This document shows positions 12,700 to 23,200 of a DNA stretch of 64,000 bases, in pieces. The first letter of the stretch is position 1, and the number at the start of each line of letters is the position of its first letter. The notes beneath the pieces were generated by a model, which saw only the letters and a list, made by a program, of their open reading frames with translations, was not told where the DNA came from and made no database searches. The DNA is from Gonium pectorale. Its lineage: Eukaryota; Chlorophyta; Chlorophyceae; Chlamydomonadales; Volvocaceae. A program made the position numbers and the translations under genes. The stretch is from contig LSYV01000014.1 of assembly GCA_001584585.1 (NCBI GenBank), forward strand, positions 1,784,056-1,848,055. Direction: 5' to 3'.

Positions 12700-15600
12700 G
12701 ATGCGGATCCTCGCGCCGCACCTCCCACCGACACTTGGCGACTGGCCGCTGCGAAGTGGCGCGGTTCATCAGCACGTTGGCCGGCTGCGGTTGACAGGGA
12801 TAGCGGTTAGGTCGTTGGCGGGCTATGCCGTATGGACAGCCTGCTTCCCCGTCGCACTTCGTGAAGCCGTACGGAGTACTGTATCCGCACATGTACGGAA
12901 GGTACACATACGGCACCAGATCTCACGCGGGGCCCGGCGCCCAGGGTCCACAAAGTCAACCCTTCAACAACTCCTTCCAAGTTCCGATACCCCAACATAT
13001 CGAGGGGCCGTCCGCCCACTCGCGGCCCCTCCCCCTCACGTCCACACACCCCTTCCCCTCCCCCCCCCGCCCCCTCCCCCCCGACAACCCCCATCTTTCA
13101 ACCACACTGCGGTTCGGCGCCCCACGTACCGAGCCGACTCCAACCCTTTTTGTTTGTCACCCTGAGCCCTCCCTCCCCCGCCCCGAGGAACCCCGCCCAG
13201 CGCTTCGCAGCTCGCAGCTCGCGGCGTAGTACCTTGAGGTCTCTGTGCACGATGGTGAGGTGCAGGTACTCGAGCGCGCGGGCCACGTCCAGCGCCACCG
13301 CGAGCACCTGATGGGCGAGGTAGGGAGCGGGGTGGGTGCGAGTGCGCCAAGGAAGCAAACGGCAACCAAGTCACGGAGCCGGGCAGGCATGCCCGCCGAC
13401 GGTTCCGCATCGCGATGCGGGCTGGTAGGGCAGGCGGTGGATGCGACTCTGGACGGCGGGCGGGGCGATGCCTAGATGAACACAGATGCATTGACGCATA
13501 CAGCCTGCGGCGGGACGGGGCGAACAGGCGGGGCGGCGCGGCGCGAGCGCAGTTTGCCCCCCCCTCCCCCGCCCCCCCCCCGTCCGCACGCACCTACCCA
13601 CTGAGTGCATGGGCAGCAGTCAGCCGGGCGCCATGGCCATGAGGTGCTTCAGGTTGGTCTGGCACAGCTCCATCACCAGGCAGCAGCGGGGCGGCTGCAG
13701 GCACGCCGCGTGCAGGCGTATCACGTGCGGGTGGCAGCAGCGGCCCAGCACCTCCACCTCCTGGGCTAGCGCAACCACCTGGCGGTTGGCGGCGGCGCCG
13801 CCAGCAGCGGGCTCCCTTGCCGCCGCCGGCACCGCCGTCGGCGCCGTCATCCTTGCCGTACGGGTTGTGCCGCGAGCCTAACTCTGCCGAGGACGCGCGC
13901 CGCCGCCACCACACGCCGCCACCGGCACGCCGCCGCAGCACGGGCGCCGCCGTCACAGCCGCCGCCGCGGCCGGGGCAGCAGCACCGCATACAACGCCGC
14001 CAACATCAGTACCTTTTGCCGCCGGCGGCAAACCGCCGCCATCGCCACTAGAGCCCGACGCCGTCGCATGGGCCTTTTCGCCGCCGCCTATGACGAAAGT
14101 TGGCGCCACCGCCACCACCAACCGGCAGCGGCGGTGTTGCGACCGCCATCGCCTCCACCACAGCCGTCGCGATGGGCGCCAGGGCGCTGCCGCCGCACCG
14201 GCGGCAGCCGTGAGGCGCCCGCCACCACCACCGCCACGGTGATTTGCATGCACGCCAGCGGCCCGTACGTCGCACTCTTCGCTTAGCTGGTGCTCGCAGA
14301 CCACCCCCACATCGACCAGGTGCGTCTGCGGATGGCGGTTGGGTGATGCACGGTTTGGGTGCGGCGGTAGTGGGGGGAGATGTCCACCACAGGGCACACC
14401 CACCTCCAATCCTGCTCTCCCACTTCCGCAGCCTGGTCCCCCGTGCGCCTACTCCCCGGCGCCGCCCCGCCTCACCCTGTTCCCACACCCCGACGCCAAA
14501 CCACCCAGACCGACCGGGCAACCGAGCCCTCCTAAAATGCCTTCCGCACACGCAATCCATGCGCCCACACCCATGGGGTACTTTCATCCGCCTCGCCCCG
14601 CCCCCTACGACCCTACGACCTGGACACCCCTCCACCACGGCCTCCGCCCCCCGCCCCGCCGCCCCGCCGCCCCCTGCCCTCACGTAGTATCCGTTGGCGA
14701 CGCTCTTGCCCACGGCGTCCACGAAGGCCGCCTGGCCCGCGAAGTCGATGTGCGGCCGGCGTGCGCCCAGCAGCGCTCCAGGGGGCGCGCGGTGGAGGCG
14801 CGGGAGCAGGTCGCAGGGTCGGCCGGCAGCGGCACGGCGGCGAGGAAGGCGTTGGTGCCGGGCAGAAAGGGCGACCGCTCGTAGGCGGACGAGATGGCGC
14901 TGGAGAGGAGAAGAGGATGGGAGGAGGAAGAAGCGAAGGAGAGAGGGACAAGGGTAAGAGTGGAGGCTTTGGGGTCGAGCATTGGCGAGGCCGTCGTGAC
15001 GACGAGCGAGGCCATTGTTTTGGATGATGGGTAGTGGCTGAACACGGGAGCTCGAGACCCGTCCAATGATCCCCGTCACACCTACCCGGACATTGTGACA
15101 GCGTCGCGGTTGCCTTACTCCTAAACGTTGCCTTGCTTTCAACCGCTTCCCCACCTCAGCGAGCGCCGATGAGAAGGTTCCCGCCCCCGGCCCCTCCCTG
15201 TAGCTTGTGCCGCCCGCCACGGACCCCGGCGTTCTCCATCCAAGCACCTCCACAATGGTACCCTGCCGTGAAACCCATCCCAACACCCAAACCCAGCTCC
15301 AACCCAAGCGCCAGCGCAGCTCACTCTGCCTTCGACGCCGGGGAGCAGTAGTCGGTGGTCATGGCCCCGTGCAGCATGATGAGCCCCGCCATGTCCCCGG
15401 CGGGCAGCGGGGCAAACAAGTCCACACTGGGGGCCTGGCGGGGAGGCGGAGTGGGGCGGGGCGGGGAAGGGGCGGGCGAGGGAGGCAAGCCCAAGTGAGG
15501 CGGGAAGATGGGTTGTAGGCGGTGGCGGGGGGCGGGTTACTGTGTCCGTGAGCAAGCTCCGCGATCCGGGGGCGGGAGCATGAGGCATGGGCACGACCTA

Positions 15601-16215
15601 CCGCACCCGGTATGGGACTACTGCATACGGCCTTTCCGGGGGCAGGGATGGGGCGTGAGCAGGTCCGAGGGGTCCGAGGAGATGCTTCAACGCACACGCA
15701 GGGAGTGGGGCGGCAACCAGCAGTCCACACCGAGAGCGAGAGCCTGCCTCCGGCCGTCCAAGCGCTTGTGGGAGCCAGGCCCCCTCCGCCGCCCCATGGG
15801 CAGCTGGGCCACCAGCTGCGGAGGCGGAGATGGAGGCGGAGCTTAGCACATGAGCCCTTACCTCCTTCACACAACCTCCCATCATGCCGTCCCCTATAGT
15901 GCATTAGAGCGTCCGTCACCCCTTGTCCCCACATCCTTAGGTTCTCCTCACTCCACAGTCCACACCCGCAGAGGCCCGACCCGCCCACCCGCCCGCCTGC
16001 CCCGCAACCCGCCCCAGATACACAGGAATGCAGCAACCCGCCCCGCGCCGCCGCGCGCCCCACCTGCCCTGACTGCTCGTTGAAGCGATGCAGCGCCGCC
16101 GTGCCGTCGAGGTTCTTGTTACATCTAGCGTAGATCCAGGCATTGACCACGCCAAATAACAGGCGCATTCCCGATTCCGCGTGCACCGCCAGCAGGCTCC
16201 ACTGCCGCAGGTACG
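12700..16215 (-). pseudogene. Broken or partial protein-kinase gene with unknown N-terminal region
   Basis: Kinase-like exons on the minus strand: about 13620-13850 carries the helix-C to hinge region (QEVEVLGRCCHPHVIRLHAA, then CLVMELCQTNLKHLM). The exon ending at 13233 carries VALDVARALEYLHLTIVHRD with LK, the catalytic-loop HRDLK. It splices (donor CTCAAG|GTACTA, acceptor CAACCGCAG|CCGGCC at 12784) to PANVLMNRATSQ. No glycine loop or VAVK lysine is seen upstream, and no DFG or APE motif downstream. Upstream exons at about 16077-16192 (LLAVHAESGMRLLFGVVNAW), about 15334-15432 (SVDLFAPLPAGDMAGLIMLH) and about 14690-14900 (SSAYERSPFLPGTNAFLAAV) probably form an N-terminal or ectodomain part. 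The last of these needs a one-base frame change near 14760 to reach HIDFAGQAAFVDAVGKSVAN. A real gene with assembly indels is the alternative, and the upstream exons could belong to a separate gene. Confidence 0.5.
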
Positions 16216-16470
16216 CACGGCTGCAGCTTTTAGGTTCGGTGGTTTGCGGCGGACGTACAGAAACTGCTGCGGCGATGATTAGGCAGCGCGCGAGCAAGTT
16301 GGGGGTGGGCCAGCTGCCGGCAAGAAACCGCGAATGCCGAGGGATCCGCCCTGCTGACCAGGCGCGTCGAGCCAGACACAAACGCACAAACGCACACACT
16401 CACTCACTCTTGGGACATCACCCCTTCGAATCTCTATGGAGCTGGGTCTTACAACAACACCATCACTTTC

Positions 16471-16508
16471 GCGCTTCCGCTCGTCGTATGCGTCGTGACA
16501 TTTCAACA
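16471..16508 (-). repeat. 38-bp dispersed element, copy 1
   Basis: Reverse complement matches 40535-40572 with three mismatches (core acgacgcatacgacgagcg). Confidence 0.85.
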
Positions 16509-16674
16509 CACTCACGCCCACACGTACAGGCGCACACAAGGGAGGGCGGCTGATGGCGTGAGTACGCTAGGGCGCACGGACCACTGCCCTGAACGCCTGC
16601 TGCTGCTGCGCCCCGCACATGCGTCACACCGCTGCCGCCGCGCCGCACGTTAACTTCTCATCCTCCCTCCGCAG

Positions 16675-18899
16675 CTACTCCGCCCACGGCCGCTTGCTCG
16701 TCCCCTCCTCGTGGCCCAACTGCCGCCGCTGCCGCTCTGCCTGTACTGCCAGCCACTGTCGCACGTCCGCAGGGCCCTCCCAACAGCTCCTGTTGGCTTC
16801 CTCAAGGGCGGCCTCCCAGTCCATGGGGCAGCCCAGGTCCACCAGGAGCCGCACGGCGGGCACGACCGATTCGCACGCACGACTCAAAGACGGCTCCCTG
16901 GCCGCTGGTGGGGCCCCAGGAGCAGCCCAGCCGTGCCAGGCAGCGGAGTGTCAGCAGGTTGCGGCCGTGGACGGCCAGGAGGTACGGCCGACCGTCAAAC
17001 TGTGTGTCGAGGTTGTTGAAAGGACATGGGGCACACCGTTTTTTTGTTTTTGCAGGAGTGGCAGCAGGCGCCCTTACTATCCTTTGCAGAACCCAAGATC
17101 AGTGGTCCGAACGTACGGCTGTATGTACACATTGCAGTCATGTGGCGCATAACTAGCACAACATTGACGCAGTGACGCCGTACACATTGGGCGTGACACA
17201 CGCTACAACAGCAACAGCAACAGCAACAACGGTGCCGACCATAGAGGGAGTCTATGGCTGCTGTACACTACACAGGGGTGTGGGGTCATGTGTCAGTGCT
17301 TAACGCGGATGCACGGTCACGAAAGCCCCCATGCGGAACACACCACACCGCACCACCGCACCGGCATGGGGCAGCCCCTCTCCACCAGCCACTCCAGCGC
17401 CGCCTTGCAGCCGGCACCCGCCGCGCTCTCGAAGGCATCTTCGCCCCAGGGGCAGCCACGCTCCCGCAGCCAGGCCATCATCTCCACACTGCCACAGGCC
17501 GATGCGGCATCAGGGCAGTGGACGTCACTGCCGCCCCCAGCTCCCGCACCGCCCACATGAGCGCCGGCAGGTTGCAGCCCCGTGCCGCCTCCAACGCCCA
17601 TCTCGCGGGATTCAAGCGCCAGCCGTGCTGATGCAGCCACTCCAGCACCTCAAGATCACATCGGGACTTGCGACCCGCACCAAGAAAGTAGCCATGCGGT
17701 GATGCCCCCAGCTTCTCCACCGCCCACACCACCACCTGCAGGTGTCCGCCCCATGCTGCACTACTCACCAACCCACCGGCGTCCAGCGGGCAACCGTGCT
17801 CATGGAGCTTCTTCAGCGCCTCGAGCCGCCCCTCCTTTGCTGCCTGTCTAATCGCCAACCGGCCAGGCAGCACGCCCCGCCCAAGCAGCAGCTCCAGACC
17901 GGCCGTGCTGCTGGTACTCAGAGCCCTATCGGCAACGCATTCGTTGGCTGTGTAGCCCCGCGCCAGCAGCCACGCCAACCGCAGCTCGGAGTCGGGGCAG
18001 AGGGCAGCATTAGCGCATGCGGCTGTGCCCCTGGTGGTGTTGGGGGGCAGCTGCGACTCGGCCCACTCCGCCTTGGCCTGCCAGTCTGCGGTGCGGCTGC
18101 GCACGGCAGCGGGCAGCACTGATTCAAAGAGGTCGGGGTCCACAGCGCCTCTGCAGCGCTGGTGGAGGGAGCGCAGCGTGGCGAGGTTGCAGCCCTCGGC
18201 GGCAGCTTCCAGCAGCCGACAGCAGCAGTAATAGCCCAGACGTGCCAGGCTGCCCCCGCAGCCAGTGGGCCCCTCCGGCCGCCCCCGCAGCACCCAGTTC
18301 GCCAGCTCCGGGTGCCCGCCCTCAAGCGCGGGGGCGGCCACGGTCTCGGAGCCCCATAGGCCGTGGTCGGCATCACTGCTCATAAGCAGCTCGCACATAG
18401 CCTTGTCGCCCAACTTCGCCGCGGCACACAGAGGGCGGACGATGTCAAACGGCCGTCCTGTCTCCATGAGGCGACGAACGGCGTCCACGTGGCCCGCAGC
18501 GGCGGCAAAGTACAGGATAGTCGTGAGCTGCTCCTTGTCGGGGATGTAGCCCACCGCCTCCAGCGCCACCTCCAGGTTGGCCATCACGCCGGTGGCCGCA
18601 GTCAGGCGCAGCAGCTGCTTGCGCCGCGCCAGCTTCAGGTCCCGCATGGCGCCCGGGGCGGCCCAGCGCGCAGCGAAGGCGTGGGGCGGGACAGGCTGCG
18701 AGAGGCGCACGGAGGCGAACTCGGCGCGGCCGCGGAATTGTTCCGCCGTGGCCTTGTCGACGCAGCGAAGAGTGCAGATGACCTCGTTGGGGTGCAGGAG
18801 GCTAGCGAAGCGCTCCACCAGCCCGGGCAGCCAGATGTTTGGCAGAGGCGACGCGCCATCGCGGGATACCGCCTCGACCTCCAGATCCGGGGCCTCCAT
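16675..18899 (-). CDS. F-box-like/ankyrin-repeat protein with two apparent frameshifts
   Basis: ATG 18899 opens about 460 codons. The N-terminal segment (LPNIWLPGLVERFASLLHPN, then EVICTLRCVDKATAEQF) resembles an F-box. It is followed by degenerate ankyrin-type repeats such as AAAAGHVDAVRRLMETGRPF, AAKEGRLEALKKLHEHGCPL and CDLEVLEWLHQHGW. Near 17520 the repeat pattern jumps frame and continues as ACGSVEMMAWLRERGCPWG to about 17370, where there is a GT donor (ATGCCG|GTGCGG). It resumes at about 17000 as LLTLRCLARLGCSWG. A second jump near 16880 leads to AVRLLVDLGCPMDWEAALEE and the stop at 16675. The intron at about 17020-17370 holds a short (CAACAG)n tract (17202-17228). Such proteins form a large expanded family in volvocine algae. 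The two frame jumps mean either assembly indels or a decaying copy. Confidence 0.7.
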
Positions 18900-20297
18900 T
18901 AGCTGATAGCCTGGTAACTAGCTGAACAGCGTGGCACGAGGGCAGAAAGCTACATTTGCTCAGTGGCAAATGGGAAGAGATTTCGGTAAAAAAGGATTAG
19001 CCACGCAACCGTGGGCGCGTCACTACAAGACCTCGGCTTGAATCCGTCAGTCGGAGCCCGGATCCATGTTCCGGCTCCAAAACAACGACGAGACACGGTG
19101 GACACGGAGGACGCGAGGACACGGGTGTGTTTCGGATATCGGCCTGGCATGCAGGGAGGGATGCTTGCAAACGTGGCGTGGCTTTTTCGCCTCGCTGTCA
19201 CCAAGCTGCTCCGCCTCGGCCGCTCGGCCAGCTCCCACGCAAATCCGTCCCCAACAAGCCGCGCTGCACCTGCTTGGTGTGTAGCACCGCTGTCGACTCT
19301 GCCATAGGTCCGTCGGCGCCCAACGGAAAACAGAACGCAGAGCGAGGCGGCTGATGATTCTCGATAATTTACCTGGCGGGCCAGGACTATGGGTTGATGC
19401 ATGTGGCGCTCGCGCGCTCAGGGTTTTTCCCCAGTCCCCTGGAGACAAACCGGCAAGCGCGCCCCAGGGACGGCTTCTTGATGGACCGCAACAGATGGGC
19501 AAGAGCTTGTGCGTGTGTGCCGGGGCGTAGAACTTGTCCCCACCGTACAGCTGAATGTCCATGCACTCCCGTCCTCGGCTACTACGTGCTGGCGTGGCAC
19601 CAGCGTACCAAGATTATAGAAACCTGCAGAGAAAGAGGAAGCCCGCCCCCACCGCCATACACACCCGAAGGCGCAATATTTCCAGTAGGGCGGCGAGGGT
19701 TAGTGCAAGGCCAGGCTGGTGAAGCGTGCCGCGGGGCTCTGAAGGGCAGCGGTTGCAACCTTGATTTAAAATCCGGCACAAACCGTCGCCGACACAAACC
19801 GTTGTGTGCCTAACCAGCACCAATCTTGCAACAGGCATGCCAACATAGCCGCGCGGCGCCCAGCTACGAAGCTGCAGTACACCTGGTGAAGTCCGACCCA
19901 CCGGGTAAGCTGGTAAGCCGGTCTTTGGGGGGCGGGACGAACGTCACATGCCTTGCTNNNNNNNNNNNNNNNNNNNNNNNNNNNNNNNNNNNNNNNNNNN
20001 NNNNNNNNNNNNNNNNNNNNNNNNNNNNNNNNNNNNNNNNNNNNNNNNNNNNNNNNNNNNNNNNNNNNNNNNNNNNNNNNNNNNNNNNNNNNNNNNNNNN
20101 NNNNNNNNNNNNNNNNNNNNNNNNNNNNNNNNNNNNNNNNNNNNNNNNNNNNNNNNNNNNNNNNNNNNNNNNNNNNNNNNNNNNNNNNNNNNNNNNNNNN
20201 NNNNNNNNNNNNNNNNNNNGTCCCCCAGTCGGGCGGACCACCGACATCCACTCACACCGAATGAAGGGGAGCACTCCAGGCGCCCATCCACGCACCC
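18900..20297. other. Intergenic with assembly gap
   Basis: Promoter side of the ankyrin gene and 3' side of APE2. Nothing else recognised. Positions 19958-20219 are N. Confidence 0.6.
19958..20219. other. Assembly gap (262 N)
   Basis: Run of N. Confidence 1.
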
Positions 20298-23200
20298 TCA
20301 TGTCCGCGGCTTCTTCCGCGGCATGTTACTGTTGCGAGCGTGCGCGCCGCCGGCCCCGGAGCCGCCGCCGCGGGAGCCGATCCCCACACCTGCGCCGCCC
20401 GCGGCCCCCTTCGCCGCCGCGCCGCCGCGAGCCGCTCCTGCCCCCGGCGCTGTCGGCGCGCGGTCCCGGGCCCACTGGAAGAACTCGCAGCGCCCGTTGG
20501 GGGGCAGGCCGTCAGGCCGCGCGCAGCACCAGAACTGGCGGCCGTTGTTCTCGCCCCTCTTCTTCACGGTCCGCACCACGCAGGGCTCTCCGTGGCCGCT
20601 ACACCTATGGCGTGTCGTGGGTTGTTGCAAATGTATGTTGTTGCAGGGCTAAGGCAGCGAGGCGTGAGGTCGGAGCAGCGCAGAAGAAGCAGGATGTCAC
20701 CAAGGTAACCGAGGAACAAGCAAACATATAACGGCTCGACCCGAGCGACGGCCTGGGCACGGCTGCATGCGGTTATGAACACTGCACAAACAAGTGCCTG
20801 TGTGACCCGCTAGATTGCGCTCACGCTCACGCTCATCTAACGCTGGGGTAGCCCCGCGACGGGGTCGCAACCCGGGATGCGGCAGATGCCAGCCCGCCGC
20901 CATTATGCCTGCTCCAAAGCACGGTCGGCTGCCTGCCCTCAAACTCACCGCGGCGGCCTCAAGAGGTCTTGAATCTGGCGCCAAGCCAGCGCAGCATGCA
21001 CGCGTGGCGCAGCGCCGCCTTGGTCCGCGTCGTCGCAGGCACGGGCCGCCTCTGCCGCGCCGGCGCCGCCGACAGGCGCCGCCGCCGCTCCGGTCGCCTC
21101 GGCCGCGCCCCCCGGCTCCCAAGCCCCCAAGCTCCCCGCCCCGTACTGCACGCACTGCGTGTGCTGCAGCGCCTGTACGGCTGTCCCGGCCTCCCCCACC
21201 GCACGCCCTTCCGCCCCTGACGACTGCGGCCCGCCGTCTACGTGCTCCACCGTACACCAAGAGCTGTATCCCGGCGCTCTGCTCGCCTCAGGGGGCGCGG
21301 AGCTTGCACGAGGCAGCTCCGCTGCGCCCACGCCGTCGCCCCAGGCCGATGGGGGCACAGGTGCCCCGCCAGCCCCTTGGGTCGGCTGGCTTCCGGCCCA
21401 AGCCGGCCGGGTCAACTCCCCCTGGGCCCACATGGCGCCGTCCTCAACACCGCTTCGTCCAGCCCCTGACCCAGTCTTGGTCCAGTCCTGGCAAGCGACC
21501 CCGCTGTTTGCGTACGTGGGGCCGCCTTGGGAGAGTCGCCAACCGCCAGCAGCCGGTCGTGTATGTGACGGGGGCTGGGACAAGGATAGGGACTGGGACC
21601 GGGGTTGTGGTTGGGGCGGAGGGCGGAGAAAGGCCGTCAGCTTCCGCTGGCCGCCGTCGCCGGTCCCTGCGCCGGGTCGCCCGCCCCTGCCGCCGCGGCC
21701 GCCTCCACCGCTCGCGCCGCTGCTGCCACGGCCGAGCGGGCGATGCGGAGCCGCTGCCACCGCTGCCACCGCTGCCGCCGCTGAGAGGGATCTCGTGGGC
21801 TGAGCCTTCAGGCGTTCTGAGCTTTCCTCGGCCGGAGCAATGCCGCTGCTGCTTGCCATGGCGCCGTCGGCGCCGCCTTCGTCTACGTGCGGCCGCTCCT
21901 CCGTGGTAAGCCCCTCAGGCGCAGCCACCCGAGTCTGTGGCTCCGCATCCGGGGCCGGCGCAGCCGGGGCCGCGCGGCGCGCCAAGAGGGACAGCAGCGT
22001 GGTCTGCCGGCTGCCGTCGAAGAACCAGCGGCTGCTGAGCGGCGGCGGGAGGCCAGTGGCCGACCCGCGGGTCAGCTCCTCCTGTGGCAGCTCGAGATCT
22101 ACCCAGGCGGGCGCATGATCGCTCCCCTCCGTGTCCGGAGAGATATCCTGCGGTCAACCAGGCCAGGCCTACTGGGTAAGAGCCCTGCCATCGGATGTTG
22201 ACACGTGTGCGCGGCGCTTTGCCAAGCAAAAATCTTCAGAGCGCTGTTTCAGCCAGTTGGGATGAACGGGTGGTCGAGGCCGACGGTGAATGCCCACGGC
22301 AAGGCCAGCAGCGTAAACATGACGTACAGGTGCCCTCAATCCCAGCATGGCCCAGCCGACGCACCGCTGCCACCACCCACGAGGGGCACGCCGCGACCGC
22401 CGCCGGCGCCGTCGCTCCGGTCCCTGCCGCGCCGGCAGCACCTCCGCCGCTGGGCCCGGCGGCTCTCCCCGCAGGCGCCGGCAGCAGTGCGCCGCCGTCG
22501 GCCGCCAGTATGTGGTCGATGCGGGAGCCGTAGTTGTTGACGCGCGCCCCCGACGACGTGTTCCAGCACGTGTAGGCGTGCTGCCTGCGGGTAAGGGCAC
22601 AGGCGACCAGCCGTTTGGGAGGGGACTCCAAGGTGCGGATGGTATGGCGTGACGACTTGCCGCGTACGACTCGCCCATCGGCCGCCACACCTGGTGGTAC
22701 CCTCCGCCCGTCAGCGCTCGCCTCGTGTCCCTTGATGTCCCTTGTACCAACACAGCATACACGTGTCCCTTGATGTCCCTTGTACCAACACAGCATACAC
22801 GTGTCCCTTGATGTCCCTTGTACCAACACAGCATACACGGTTGCAATTGGCGTGCGTGTTGCCTTGGGGGGATGCGGCACCTGGCGGCCTGGGTACGGTG
22901 ACCCAGGCTCGCGAAGCCGTATTCCGGAGCCACGACAAACCTCTGCGGGTGGAAGGCGCGGAACGTGTCCACGAAGGGTGCCGCCGCCCCAGCCGCGGCC
23001 GCCCTGCCGCCGACGGTCCCCAGTGCCTCCGCCGGCGCCTCATCCTCGTCCGAGGTCCAGTCCTCGCCCGCCTCCTGCGCCCAGCCCTCTGCCCAGTCGC
23101 TTCCGCCGCCGCTACTGGCGCCGCCGACGCTGAGGGGCTTCGCCCAGCTGCGTGACTCCGAGGCGGGCGGCGCCGACCCACGGGTCATGAGCGCGCTCAG

